NCBI GenBank assembly: GCA_002399285.1
Contig: DHDI01000011.1
Location: 1-34,440, forward strand
Direction: 5' to 3'
DNA: 34,440 nucleotides
Source: Thermoanaerobacterales bacterium UBA4880
Lineage (GTDB): Bacteria; Bacillota; Thermoanaerobacteria; Thermoanaerobacterales; UBA4877
Numbering within the stretch: position 1 is the first letter of the stretch; every line of letters begins with the position of its first letter. The notes under the pieces were generated by a model. That model was not told the DNA's origin. It did not search any database and saw nothing but the letters and a program-made list of their open reading frames with translations. The translations under genes were made by a program, and so were the position numbers. Below, one piece after another: positions 1-13,404 of this stretch.

Positions 1-51
1 GGTATTATGTTATCATGTTTGGCTGCCGCTGTAAAGATTGATAAATGTTAC

Positions 52-75
52 ATAAGCAGACATAAGTCTGCTTAT
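52..75 (-). terminator. Probable terminator of the atp operon
   Basis: A perfect 10-bp inverted repeat (ATAAGCAGAC / GTCTGCTTAT) with a 4-base loop lies about 60 bases beyond the atpC stop. The sequence after the stem on the minus strand is AT-rich but has no clean T-run, so this is a plausible rather than certain terminator. The rest of 1-133 holds no gene that I can see. Confidence 0.5.
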
Positions 76-133
76 CTCCAATTATACATTATATGCTTTA
101 TCTTTCTTAATTATGCTTATATTGATGGAATCC

Positions 134-550
134 CTACCTGATCGCCTTCGGTCCTCTCTCCGCGACCTCTAACCGCGCCATAGCCCTGGCCATTGAGGCC
201 CTGGCCCTGGCAAATTCCGCCTGGCTCTTCTTTGCCTTGATGCGTTCTTCGGCCCTCTTTATGGCATCCTCCGCTCTCCTGATATCTATCTCCTCAGGCC
301 AGAGGGCATCGTCAGAAAATATCTCCACGATATCGCCCATGACATTCATGAATCCGCCTGAGACATATGCCTTTTTTGCCTGGCCGTCCGTCCTTATCGT
401 TATCGGACTTACTTCAATGGGGATCACTATCGGCTCGTGGCCGTATAAAATACCTATCTCTCCATCAAAGGTCTTTAAGACCAATGAATCCACATTTTCA
501 TCAAAGAACTTACGCGTAGGCGTATTTATTATCAAATGAAATTTCGACAT
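134..550 (-). CDS. atpC: F1Fo-ATP synthase epsilon subunit
   Basis: 138 residues, the usual length for bacterial epsilon. The N-terminal 85 residues form the family beta-sandwich (FHLIINTPTRKFFDENVDSL, then a GEIGILYGHEPIVIPIEV segment matching the family 'G.LGIL.gH.P' pattern). The rest is a charged, Ala/Arg-rich two-helix domain. It is part of the central stalk, binds gamma and the c-ring, and its helical domain can inhibit ATP hydrolysis. It is the last gene of the operon, 14 bases after atpD, with an AAAGGAGGAGG-type ribosome binding site in the gap (complement of cctcctct). Confidence 0.95.
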   Translation of the reverse strand: MSKFHLIINTPTRKFFDENVDSLVLKTFDGEIGILYGHEPIVIPIEVSPITIRTDGQAKKAYVSGGFMNVMGDIVEIFSDDALWPEEIDIRRAEDAIKRAEERIKAKKSQAEFARARASMARAMARLEVAERGPKAIR

Positions 551-564
551 CTTTAAAGCCTCCT

Positions 565-2817
<2,253 letters not shown>

Positions 2818-2825
<8 letters not shown>

Positions 2826-4572
2826 TGCCTTTACCTTCATTCAGATATTCGCTTATGGCGCCGTCCAGTTTTGTCTTTATGTCATCATTGATATCCCTAG
2901 TTTTATTTATTTCATCCATCAGATCCCTGTGGTTTACATGCATATAATTGAGCAGTTCGTCTCTAGTCTGACGTACTTTATCCACGCTTATATCCTTAAA
3001 GAATCCGTTGGTGACGGCATAAATGGATACCACCTCGTCAAACATTCTATAGGGTTTATATTGTTCCTGCTTTAATATCTCCATTATTCTGTCTCCAAGA
3101 TCGAGCATATCCTTTGTCGACTTATCCAGCTCGGAACCGAACTGAGCAAATACCTGCATCTCGCTGTACTGAGCGAGATTAAGGCGCAGGCTGCCGACGA
3201 CCTTCTTCATTGCCTTCGTCTGCGCGGCACCGCCCACTCTGGATACGGAGAGACCGACATCTACGGCAGGCCTCATTCCTTTAAAGAACAGGTCGGTCAT
3301 CAGATAGATCTGTCCGTCGGTTATGGATATGACATTGGTGGGAATATACGCCGCCAAATCGCCTTCCAAGGTCTCGACTATGGGCAGTGCGGTCATTGAA
3401 CCGCCGCCCAGTTTATCGGAGAGCGCCGCGGCCCTTTCCAGTAAACGTGAATGTAGATAGAACACGTCTCCGGGGTATGCTTCTCTTCCCGGCGGTCTTC
3501 TCAGTAAGAGAGAAAGCGTCCTGTATGCCACGGCATGCTTTGACAGATCGTCGTATACCACAAGGACGTCTTTGCCAGAATACATCCATTCTTCCGCAAT
3601 GGAGCATCCCGCATAGGGAGCTATATACTGCATTGCCGCGGAATCTGCTGCCGATGCGGAGACGACCACCGTATAATCCATTGCTCCCAATTCCCTGAAG
3701 GTATGGACAATGGAGGATACCGAGGATTCCTTCTGCCCGATGGCCACATATACGCAATATACGTTCTTGCCCTTCTGATTAAGTATCGTATCAACGGCTA
3801 TAGCCGTCTTTCCGGTCTGCCTGTCTCCTATGATAAGTTCCCTCTGTCCCTTGCCTATGGGAATAAGAGAATCTATTGTCAAAATACCTGTTTCAAGAGG
3901 GGCATCGATCGGACGTCTGTCTAATATATCCGGTGAGGGGGCTTCAATAGGCCGGGCCTTTTCCGACGCTATATCTCCTCTTCCATCCAAAGCTTCGCCC
4001 AACGGATTGATTACTCTCCCCAGAAGCTTGTCGCCGACGGGTACATTCATGACCTTTCCCGTCCGCTTAACGACGGTTCCCTCCGGTACGGGGGCATTGC
4101 TCAAAAGTACCGCGCCCACGGTAGTTATATTCAAATCCAGCGCCATGCCGTATATACCGTTGCCGAAATCCAACAGTTCGCCGTTCATGCAGTTATTGAG
4201 ACCGGATATCTGGGTTATGCCGTCCGTATAGCTTATGACATTGCCTACCTCTTCCCATACGGGCTGATAATTGAAATTGTTTATCGCGTTTTTTAATTCA
4301 AATTTGCTGTCTTCATTATAATCGCCGTTTTGCAGCTCTTTACGCAGATAATCCTTTAAAGAATCGATTTTACCCTTTAAACTGAGGTCGATCATTCTGT
4401 TGTCTTCAGTACGAAGTATTATTCCGCCCACCATCGAAGAGTCCGTTAAATATTTTATGGATATATCGCTGCCGAATGCCTTTTTAATGTTGTCCTCCAG
4501 CATCGACTGCATATCCGGGCCTATAGGTCTGGCCAAAACGACTGTCAGCTTTTCGTGCCCCTTGTTGTTCAT
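2818..4572 (-). CDS. atpA: Fused delta C-terminal domain plus alpha subunit of F1Fo-ATP synthase
   Basis: 584 residues against about 500-515 for normal alpha. Residues about 7-80 match the C-terminal domain of the delta/OSCP subunit: KLTVVLARPIGPDMQSMLED, then KAFGSDISIKYLTDSSMVGG and RMIDLSLKGKIDSLKDYL correspond to the end of E. coli delta (VDVISAAALSEQQL ... [20 protein letters not shown] ... RGRLERL). After a short acidic linker (about 81-88), alpha starts at its N-terminal helix (FELKNAINNFNYQP) and is complete, with Walker A GDRQTGKT at about 249-256. ATG 4572 has GAGG eight bases upstream; an in-frame TTG at 4611 would add 13 residues but lacks a good site. No separate atpH exists: only 70 bases separate atpF from this start. 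Alpha identity is certain; the delta assignment rests on motif and length. Confidence 0.95.
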
Positions 4573-4642
4573 GATATCATCCTCAATCCTCACATATCGT
4601 CGATAATACAATAAAATTCCGCATTATCATAAAAACATACGG

Positions 4643-5137
4643 CTATTTGCCGTCACCGGAAATAATATCCTGCAGGATATTGTTTATCAGTTCGGTATCC
4701 TCTTCAGGATCAAGTTTCACTTCCGTTACCTTATAGATGGAATCTATGATCATATCTATGATCTCCGATTTTAATTCCTTCAGCATTTTATCCCTGTCTG
4801 CCACGGTCTCCTTATGCGCCTGATCAATTATATTGGCTGCTTCTTCCCTGGCCTTGGCCACGATTTCACCATATTCCCTATTGGCTCTGTCCTGAGCATC
4901 CTTTATCATCTGCTGAGTTTTATCATTGGCTTCCTTCAGAGATTTTTCGATATCCGCCTTCGCCTTTTGCGCTTCTTCCCTGTCCAGTCTTGCATCATCC
5001 TGTATTTTTTGAATTTTTTCGCTCCTGTCCTTTAAAAACTTGGTCATGGGTTTGTATAAAAAACGTTTAAAGAGAAAATATAATACGACGATATTTATGA
5101 TATTCCAAACCCATGTCCAGATATTCATGGTAAGCAC
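4643..5137 (-). CDS. atpF: F1Fo-ATP synthase b subunit (peripheral stalk)
   Basis: 164 residues, normal for a Firmicute b subunit. One N-terminal membrane segment (about residues 5-24, WTWVWNIINIVVLYFLFKRF) is followed by a long charged coiled coil (DRSEKIQKIQDDARLDREEA onward). The b dimer forms the peripheral stalk and normally grips the C-terminal domain of delta. The C-terminus ends normally and carries no delta N-terminal domain, so this is not the actinobacterial b-delta fusion. The GTG start at 5137 has GAGGTG seven bases upstream, inside the end of atpE; ATG 5128 is too far from it. Confidence 0.95.
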   Translation of the reverse strand: MLTMNIWTWVWNIINIVVLYFLFKRFLYKPMTKFLKDRSEKIQKIQDDARLDREEAQKAKADIEKSLKEANDKTQQMIKDAQDRANREYGEIVAKAREEAANIIDQAHKETVADRDKMLKELKSEIIDMIIDSIYKVTEVKLDPEEDTELINNILQDIISGDGK

Positions 5138-5149
5138 TATATGCCACCT

Positions 5150-5368
5150 CTATTTCACAAAGAATATTATTAGTATGGCAACCAAAAGCCCATAAATTGC
5201 GGTTGCCTCCGACAAGGCGGCACCAAGCAGGAATATTGTCGTTATCTTGTTGGAAGCTTCGGGCTGTCTTGCCACAGACTCCACTGCCTTGGAGGTAGCA
5301 TAACCTATGCCGAGACCGGCACCCATTACCGATAAAGCCGCTATTCCGGCAGCCATTGCAACTGACAT
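5150..5368 (-). CDS. atpE: F1Fo-ATP synthase c subunit (rotor ring)
   Basis: 72 residues in two membrane helices joined by the polar loop VARQPEA. The ion-carrying carboxylate is Glu54 in SEATAIY. The Na+-ring ligands known from Ilyobacter tartaricus (a Gln in GVGQG and a Ser directly after the Glu) are replaced by Ile (GLGIG) and Ala (SEA), so I infer a proton-driven ring. It sits between atpB and atpF in the standard order. Confidence 0.96.
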   Translation of the reverse strand: MSVAMAAGIAALSVMGAGLGIGYATSKAVESVARQPEASNKITTIFLLGAALSEATAIYGLLVAILIIFFVK

Positions 5369-5389
5369 ATTATCACTCCTTATCCTCTA

Positions 5390-6064
5390 TCATTCCATTT
5401 TTTCGATGCCCTCATTCACGTACATGACCGTTAAAAGGGAAAAGACAACCGCTTGAATTACTCCGTCGAAAAAGTCAAAGTAAATGCTTAAAAATGAAGG
5501 TAAGATCACCGGCACAAAGCCTTTGACCAGCTCCATTATTATAAAACCCGCCATAATGTTTCCGAACAACCGGACTGCAAGGGAAAGCGGCCGCGTAAAC
5601 AGATCCAGTATTTTAAACGGCAATATTATGCTTAAGGGCTCCGTAAAACTCTTAAGCCAGCCTTTAAATCCCCTTGCCCTTATGCTGGAATATATGACGT
5701 AAAACATGGTAAGCACAGCCAAACTTCCGGCTATGTTGATATCCCTTGTAGGCGGACTGATCCCGAATGCGCCGATGATATTGGCCGCAATAAGATACAA
5801 GGCGACCGTACCTATATAGGGAATTATCACTTCGCCCTTAGGCCCGGTAACATCCGTAACAAAAGAGCTTATGAAGTCCAGCACTATCTCCAATACATTC
5901 TGTAAACCCTCGGGTATATTCTTTAGTTTCCTGCCGCCCAGCCAAAACAGTATGCCGAGAAACGCCACTATAAACCAACTGACCACTACTGTGTCGGTCA
6001 CGGGTATACCACCTAATATGGGTATGGTAAACATCACTTTAGCCCCGAATTCCACACTAATCAC
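5390..6064 (-). CDS. atpB: F1Fo-ATP synthase a subunit (proton channel)
   Basis: 224 residues with five to six hydrophobic segments. The essential arginine of the half-channels is in the conserved helix RPLSLAVRLFGNIMAG. It is the stator membrane subunit facing the c-ring. The listed start is GTG 6064. A GTG three codons later (6055) has GGGGTG in better position and suits the short leader implied by the promoter just upstream, so the true start may be 6055. First gene of the operon; no atpI is present before it. Confidence 0.95.
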   Translation of the reverse strand: MISVEFGAKVMFTIPILGGIPVTDTVVVSWFIVAFLGILFWLGGRKLKNIPEGLQNVLEIVLDFISSFVTDVTGPKGEVIIPYIGTVALYLIAANIIGAFGISPPTRDINIAGSLAVLTMFYVIYSSIRARGFKGWLKSFTEPLSIILPFKILDLFTRPLSLAVRLFGNIMAGFIIMELVKGFVPVILPSFLSIYFDFFDGVIQAVVFSLLTVMYVNEGIEKME

Positions 6065-6078
6065 CCCGCATCTTTCCC

Positions 6079-6106
6079 ATTATAGAACTTATATTATAAT
6101 GGTCAA
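6079..6106 (-). promoter_or_regulatory. Probable sigma-A promoter of the atp operon
   Basis: On the minus strand, TTGACC (6106-6101) and TATAAT (6084-6079) are separated by 16 bases, giving a start of transcription close to 6072 and a very short leader before atpB. The match to consensus is strong; use is inferred. Confidence 0.7.
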
Positions 6107-6357
6107 ATTCTTAATTTATCCATAAAAACGTTATTTTTAATTAAATTTTGCTATTATTCTCAATGCCATTCCCAACAGTATTATTTTCTAAACGTTTCAT
6201 CGTTTTACTATTACAATGTTTGTTATTATTATTGCTCTGTTTTAAAAATTGATTCTTATTATAAAACTGCTTTAATAACTGCAGTTATGTTTGATATTAT
6301 ATAATCAGTGTTAATTATTTATTAATTGATCGAGTTATGCGAAATATTGGAATATGC
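6107..6357. other. AT-rich gap between the atp operon and gyrA, no gene seen
   Basis: About 250 bases, very AT-rich, without an open frame of note on either strand. It holds a small palindrome (TAACTGCAGTTA, near 6277) and AAACGTTT (6190-6197), neither of which I can assign to a regulator. Confidence 0.6.
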
Positions 6358-6390
6358 AGAGAGGACACCGATCTTATCGGTGCCCTCTCT
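6358..6390 (-). terminator. Terminator of the gyrA transcript
   Basis: A 15-bp stem (AGAGAGGGCACCGAT on the minus strand with AUCGGUGUCCUCUCU, one G-U pair) and a 3-base loop begins directly after the gyrA stop. The tract after it is only moderately T-rich. It would separate gyrA transcription from the atp operon promoter downstream. Confidence 0.75.
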
Positions 6391-6391
6391 G

Positions 6392-8818
6392 TCAATCATC
6401 ATCCTCGTCTTCTTCTATTCTGGCTATCGAGACTACTTCGTCGTTTTCATCCAGTCTGATCAGTTTCACTCCCTGACTGTTACGGTGGAGTTCGGATATA
6501 TCCTTCACTTTTAATCTTATTATATTGCCGCTCATGGTGGTGATCATAAGATCATCCTCCGATTCGACGACCCTTATGGTAATGGCCCGGCCGTTTCTGC
6601 CGGTCATATTGTAAGCCTTTATACCCTTACCCCTTCTTGACTGCAGCCTGTACTCCCGCGTCGGCGTCCTCTTTCCAAAGCCCTTGTCGGTTACGGTAAG
6701 CACGTATCCGCTGCTGTCTATATGATCCATTCCTATTATCTCGTCGCCGTCACTCAGCTCTATGGCCCTTACTCCCTTGGCCGTCCTGCCGGAGGCCCTT
6801 ACGTCCTTTTCTGAAAATCTGATGCACATGCCGCCCTTGGTGCCTATGATGACCTCCTCGCCGTCCTTCACCAGACGTACGGATATCAGCTCGTCCTCCT
6901 CACCCAGAGAAAGCGCCCTTATGCCGTTTTTCCTCACGTTGGCATATTCATTCAGCACGGTCTTTTTGATAAGACCCGACTTGGTGACCATTATGACGCA
7001 CAGATCCTCATTGAAGTCCTTTACTGGCAGTACCGCGTTCACCTTTTCGCCGCCCTTGAGCTGTATAAGGTTGACGATCGCGGTGCCCTTAGCCTGCCTG
7101 CCCTCTTCCGGTATCTCAAAAGACCTCAGCCGGTATACGTTCCCGAAATTGGTAAAGAAGAGCAGATTGTCGTGTGTGGAGGTGATGAGTATGCTCTCCA
7201 CGAAGTCCTCTTCTCTGGTCGTTATACCTATAAGACCCTTGCCGCCGCGTTTCTGGCTTCTATAAGTCGTGATCGGCAGCCTCTTGGTATAGCCGAAATG
7301 GGTTATGGTAACGACCACATCCTCCTCCTTGATCAGGTCCTCAAGCTCTATCTCCTCATACTGTTTTACTATCTCCGTCCTCCTGGCGTCTCCGTACTTA
7401 TCCCTTATCCTTATGAGATCGTCCTTTATCACCCCGAGGAGCACCGTTTCGCTCGCGAGTATTTCGTTATATCCCGCTATATCCTTCATAAGGGATTCGT
7501 ATTCGTCGTCGATCTTCTTTCTCTCAAGTCCCGTGAGTCTCTGCAGTTTCATGTCCAGTATGGCCTGGGCCTGTTTCTCGCTCAGGCCGAAATTCTCCAT
7601 GAGCCCCGTCTTGGCCTCCTGAGTTGTAGAAGATGACCTTATCAGGTTTATTACCTCGTCTATCCGGTCTAAGGCTATCCTCAGGCCCTCCAATATATGA
7701 GCCCTTTCCTGCGCCTTTCCCAGCTGGTATCTGGTCTTCCGGGTGACGACTTCCTTTTGGAAGTTTATATACTCGGTCATGATGTCCTTTATGTTCAGCA
7801 CCTTAGGTATGCCGTTTACCAGTGCGAGCATGATAACGCCGAAGGTATCCTGAAGCTGCGTATGGGCATACAGCTTTGTAAGTATGAGGTTGGGATTGGC
7901 ATCCTTTTTAAGCTCCACCACTACCCGCATACCCGATCTGTCGGATTCATCCCTCAGGTCGGAGATCCCCTCGATCTTCTTCTCCTTGACAAGGTTTGCT
8001 ATATCCTCGACAAGTTTTGCCTTATTCACCATGTAGGGGATCTCAGTTATAATGATGCGGCTTCTGCCCTTTACCTCCTCGATCTCCGTCCTTCCCCTCA
8101 TGATGACCTTGCCTCTTCCGGTAAAGTAAGCGTCCTTTATGCCCTTGGTCCCCATTATCAGTCCGCCCGTTGGAAAATCCGGACCCTTGATGTATTCCAT
8201 TATCTCATCTATTTCCATCTCAGGGTTATCCATGAGCGCGATGATCCCATCGGTCACCTCGTTTAAATTATGCGGAGGCATATTGGTTGCCATACCTACG
8301 GCTATACCCTGGGAGCCGTTGACCAAAAGGTTGGGAAAACGGCTGGGCAGCACCACGGGCTCCTTCAAGGTCTCATCAAAGTTTGGCACAAAGTCCACTG
8401 TCTCTTCATTGATGCCGGCGAGCATTTCAAGGGATATGCGTGAAAGCCTGGCCTCCGTGTACCTCATGGCTGCCGGCGGATCTCCGTCCACGCTTCCCAT
8501 GTTTCCATGTCCATCCACCAAAAGATATCTTATGGAAAAATCCTGCGCCAACCTAACCATGGCGTTATAAACGGCGGAATCGCCGTGCGGGTGATATTTT
8601 CCCAGAACGTCACCCACGATACGCGCGGCCTTTCTGTACGGTTTGTCAGGCGACATACCCAACTCGTTCATTGCATACAGTATCCGCCTGTGCACGGGCT
8701 TGAGTCCGTCCCGGACATCGGGAAGGGCCCTGCTCACGATGACGCTCATGGCATAGTCTATATATGACTTCTTCATCTCATCTTCTATATCTACCGGTAT
8801 TAAATTTTCTTCATCCAT
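6392..8818 (-). CDS. gyrA: DNA gyrase subunit A
   Basis: 808 residues, full length. The catalytic tyrosine is Tyr120 in [11 protein letters not shown]. The C-terminal beta-pinwheel carries the GyrA box as QKRGGKG near residue 522, which marks it as gyrase rather than ParC. An acidic tail (EEDEDDD) ends the protein. The quinolone-determining segment reads [10 protein letters not shown], with Asn85 where E. coli has Asp87 and B. subtilis Glu. It cuts and rejoins DNA in the A2B2 enzyme to introduce negative supercoils. It follows gyrB by 13 bases, so the two are cotranscribed. Confidence 0.98.
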   Translation of the reverse strand: MDEENLIPVDIEDEMKKSYIDYAMSVIVSRALPDVRDGLKPVHRRILYAMNELGMSPDKPYRKAARIVGDVLGKYHPHGDSAVYNAMVRLAQDFSIRYLLVDGHGNMGSVDGDPPAAMRYTEARLSRISLEMLAGINEETVDFVPNFDETLKEPVVLPSRFPNLLVNGSQGIAVGMATNMPPHNLNEVTDGIIALMDNPEMEIDEIMEYIKGPDFPTGGLIMGTKGIKDAYFTGRGKVIMRGRTEIEEVKGRSRIIITEIPYMVNKAKLVEDIANLVKEKKIEGISDLRDESDRSGMRVVVELKKDANPNLILTKLYAHTQLQDTFGVIMLALVNGIPKVLNIKDIMTEYINFQKEVVTRKTRYQLGKAQERAHILEGLRIALDRIDEVINLIRSSSTTQEAKTGLMENFGLSEKQAQAILDMKLQRLTGLERKKIDDEYESLMKDIAGYNEILASETVLLGVIKDDLIRIRDKYGDARRTEIVKQYEEIELEDLIKEEDVVVTITHFGYTKRLPITTYRSQKRGGKGLIGITTREEDFVESILITSTHDNLLFFTNFGNVYRLRSFEIPEEGRQAKGTAIVNLIQLKGGEKVNAVLPVKDFNEDLCVIMVTKSGLIKKTVLNEYANVRKNGIRALSLGEEDELISVRLVKDGEEVIIGTKGGMCIRFSEKDVRASGRTAKGVRAIELSDGDEIIGMDHIDSSGYVLTVTDKGFGKRTPTREYRLQSRRGKGIKAYNMTGRNGRAITIRVVESEDDLMITTMSGNIIRLKVKDISELHRNSQGVKLIRLDENDEVVSIARIEEDEDDD

Positions 8819-8831
8819 TCAAGCCGCCTCC

Positions 8832-10727
<1,896 letters not shown>

Positions 10728-10738
10728 TCATCCACCCC

Positions 10739-11005
10739 CTAATCGCTAATCTCGTACGGGTTTGCTGCTCTCTTCAATAAAGTCACCGACGATATGGGAG
10801 AACAGTAGATAAAGTATTTATCATCCTCTTCGACCAACACAAGGGATTTTACATCCTCGGTGATCTTATTTTTTAAAAATCCTTCTTCCTGGTATATATT
10901 TATAAATTCCCGGTTTATTTCCGATGAAACCGTCGAATCATAATCTATGATACTGATCAGGTTTTTCAGCGGCACAACTATATTCTCGCCTATATGAAGG
11001 AACAT
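10739..11005 (-). CDS. remB: RemB-like extracellular matrix regulator (DUF370)
   Basis: 88 residues from ATG 11005, giving the family start MFLHIGENIVVPLKNLISII. RemA/RemB proteins are small DNA-binding regulators of matrix genes in B. subtilis, where remB (yaaB) also lies between recF and gyrB. The start region overlaps the recF stop, and GGGGGTGAT lies just upstream. An ATG one codon earlier (11008) is also possible. Function in this organism is inferred from family and position. Confidence 0.88.
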   Translation of the reverse strand: MFLHIGENIVVPLKNLISIIDYDSTVSSEINREFINIYQEEGFLKNKITEDVKSLVLVEEDDKYFIYCSPISSVTLLKRAANPYEISD

Positions 11006-12060
11006 CATATCACCCCCGGCCTTATTTCATTCCAGTCCCCTTTGAGATAAACCTCGTTGGCGGTTATCAGAGACTGCATACCCTTTATATTATCTATGAC
11101 AAATCCCTTTCTGTCATCATCCAGCTCGGAGAAAACATCATCGAGCAAAAATATGGGACTCTCGCCGATCTCATTTTTGACGATCTGTATTTCCGACAAT
11201 TTTAAGCCCAGGGCTATGGTCTTTTGCTGACCCTGCGAGGAATAACTCCTGGCTTCTTTTCCGTCCAGAAGTATCCTTATATCGTCCCGGTGAGGACCTA
11301 TGGTGGTCAGCCCGTATGCTATATCCCTGTCCGCGGCTGCTTTCATCAATTCAGCATAATCATCTTTATTATTTCCAAAATTAACAATATATTTAATATC
11401 CAGCATTTCGCCGCCGCTTAAATTTTTATGGATGTCCGCCGCCGTTTTGGAAAGTATGTTCACAAAGCGCGACCGCATACCGGCAATTTTTAGTCCGTAC
11501 CCGGTCAACTGTTCGTCCCACGAGTATAAAGTATATCTTAAAGAGGGTTTTTTTGCAATATTTTTGAGAAGATTATTCCTTTGTTTCAAAGTTCTGTAAT
11601 ACCTCATCAAGTCATATCTGTAATTAGGCCTTATCTGGAGCAGGACTTCGTCTATAAAATTCCTTCTCTGCTCGGGATTTCCCTTTACGATATACATGTC
11701 TTCGGGAATAAAGAGGATGGTATAAAGATTTCCCAAGAGCTCGGAATTTTTCGCTATGTCCATGCCGTTTATCCTGGCCTGTTTCTTTCCTTCCCTGTCC
11801 AAACCGTAGCGTATGCTAAATTCTCCTGAGTTCCTTACCGCTTTGATATAGGCAAAGAAGCTGTCTTCATCATAGTTTATTATCTCGTTCAGGCGGGACG
11901 TCCTGAAGGATCTTCCGCGGCTCAAGAGATATACGCATTCCAGTATATTGGTCTTTCCCGCGGCATTTTTACCCAACACCATATTTATACCCTTGTCAAA
12001 TTCCAGGCGAAGGTCCTTGAAGTTTCTATAGTTATCCAGTCTCAGCTCCTCTATATACAC
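11005..12060 (-). CDS. recF: DNA repair and replication protein RecF
   Basis: 351 residues. The SMC-like ATPase starts MYIEELRLDNYRNFKDLRLE. Walker A is GKNAAGKTN (residues 30-38). The ABC signature region is represented by SYSSQGQQKTIALGLKLSE, and Walker B is PIFLLDDVFSELDDDRKG. It binds single-strand gaps with RecO and RecR and helps load RecA. The start is GTG 12060. Cotranscribed with yaaA and remB. Confidence 0.96.
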   Translation of the reverse strand: MYIEELRLDNYRNFKDLRLEFDKGINMVLGKNAAGKTNILECVYLLSRGRSFRTSRLNEIINYDEDSFFAYIKAVRNSGEFSIRYGLDREGKKQARINGMDIAKNSELLGNLYTILFIPEDMYIVKGNPEQRRNFIDEVLLQIRPNYRYDLMRYYRTLKQRNNLLKNIAKKPSLRYTLYSWDEQLTGYGLKIAGMRSRFVNILSKTAADIHKNLSGGEMLDIKYIVNFGNNKDDYAELMKAAADRDIAYGLTTIGPHRDDIRILLDGKEARSYSSQGQQKTIALGLKLSEIQIVKNEIGESPIFLLDDVFSELDDDRKGFVIDNIKGMQSLITANEVYLKGDWNEIRPGVI

Positions 12061-12084
12061 GACCTCATACCTCTGTATTTCATT

Positions 12085-12297
12085 TTATTTGCTGCCTATT
12101 ATCGTATAATTATCGTCATTGAATCCTACGGTATCGCCGCTTACCAACTTTTTACCCCTAATGGTGCACATCTCGCCGTTTACCGAGACCTTGCCGGACT
12201 GAATGAGCAGCTTCGCCTCTCCCCCGGTTGCCGCCAGGCCCTGCAGTTTTAAGAACCTTCCCAAGGTGATATAATCCGTATCTATTCTTATTTCCAT
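12085..12297 (-). CDS. yaaA: S4-domain RNA-binding protein YaaA
   Basis: 70 residues forming a single S4 domain (ITLGRFLKLQGLAATGGEAK, then LLIQSGKVSVNGEMCTIRGK). It occupies the position of B. subtilis yaaA (also called rlbA), between dnaN and recF. The family is linked to ribosome assembly. It lies 5 bases after dnaN. Confidence 0.9.
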   Translation of the reverse strand: MEIRIDTDYITLGRFLKLQGLAATGGEAKLLIQSGKVSVNGEMCTIRGKKLVSGDTVGFNDDNYTIIGSK

Positions 12298-12302
12298 GGA
12301 AC

Positions 12303-13397
12303 TTACGCGTCCTCCTTCATTTTGACAGGCAGCACGAGATACAGATATTCATCACCCTGGACCGGCTTTATCACGCAGGGAGATATGCTGCTCAAAAGCT
12401 CCATCTTTATGGTCCTGTCCTCTATGGTCCTCAGCGCGTCCAGGAGATATACCGAATTGAAAGCTATGGAGAGGCCGGGCCCGTCCGCCTTGATATCCAG
12501 CCCCTCGTTGAAATAGCCTCTTTCGTCCCTTGCCTCCACGCCCGCATAGTTACCGTCGAAGGTAAACTTGACCAGTGTCTTCCTGTCTCCGGATATCAGG
12601 CTGGCCCTCTCTATGGTATTGATGATCTCCTCAGTCTTTACCTCGCACACCAGATTTTTTTCCGCGGGAATTATATTTTCATACTGTATATACTCCCCTT
12701 CGAGCAGGCGCGTATACACGACCGTATGGCCCATATCGAAAACGGCCTGGTTTTTCCCCGCGGAAATATGGACCTGTCCCGATTCCAGCAGTTTGGTGAT
12801 CTCATTCAAAGCCTTATAGGGTATGACAATGCTGAGATCCGAGCCCTTCTCCGTATCATACCTGCGGATCGCCAGCCTGTAGCCATCCAGCGCGGCCATT
12901 ACGGCGCAGCCGTCCGAAATCTTTAAAAGCGAACCGTTGAGTATGGGATGAGACATATCGGAAGATACCGAAAAAATAGTTCCCTTTATCATGGAATTCA
13001 AAATCTCCTGATCCATCATGACCCCGTTTTCAGTCTCCGCATCCGGCAGCTGCGGAAACTCTTCGGAATTATAACAGGAAATATTGAATACGCTGTTCAT
13101 GCTTTTAATTGTTGCCTTGTTGTCATTTACCTCGATGTATATATCGGAACCGGGCATCGTCCTCACTATATCGGAAAATATCCGCGAATTGATAACCGTC
13201 TCGCCCTCTTCGGATATTTCCGCGGTAAGGTGTGTCACGATGGTAAGTTCCAGATCGGTCCCCGTCATGGTGACAAATCCATCCTGTGCCTTTATGTATA
13301 TGCCCTCCAATATCGGAAGCGTGGTCTTCGTATTTATTCCCTTTAATACCCGGCTGGTCGCATTTTGCATTTCCTGGGTATTTACGGTTATCTTCAT
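12303..13397 (-). CDS. dnaN: DNA polymerase III beta subunit (sliding clamp)
   Basis: 364 residues, normal for the three-fold repeated clamp. The start MKITVNTQEMQNATSRVLKG and the C-terminus SPCVIKPVQGDEYLYLVLPV are conserved, the latter being part of the pocket that binds clamp-binding motifs. ATG 13397 has GAGG upstream. It encircles DNA and tethers polymerase. It is first in the dnaN-yaaA-recF-remB-gyrB-gyrA series, and its upstream region carries the likely unwinding site of oriC. Confidence 0.97.
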   Translation of the reverse strand: MKITVNTQEMQNATSRVLKGINTKTTLPILEGIYIKAQDGFVTMTGTDLELTIVTHLTAEISEEGETVINSRIFSDIVRTMPGSDIYIEVNDNKATIKSMNSVFNISCYNSEEFPQLPDAETENGVMMDQEILNSMIKGTIFSVSSDMSHPILNGSLLKISDGCAVMAALDGYRLAIRRYDTEKGSDLSIVIPYKALNEITKLLESGQVHISAGKNQAVFDMGHTVVYTRLLEGEYIQYENIIPAEKNLVCEVKTEEIINTIERASLISGDRKTLVKFTFDGNYAGVEARDERGYFNEGLDIKADGPGLSIAFNSVYLLDALRTIEDRTIKMELLSSISPCVIKPVQGDEYLYLVLPVKMKEDA

Positions 13398-13404
13398 CTC
13401 TTTA

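Noticed and set aside
4573..4611. Upstream TTG start for the delta-alpha fusion
   Set aside because: It would add 13 residues but lacks a Shine-Dalgarno, while ATG 4572 has GAGG at eight bases.
6188..6200. Possible catabolite-responsive element (AAACGTTT) upstream of atpB
   Set aside because: The spacing does not fit the cre consensus on either strand.
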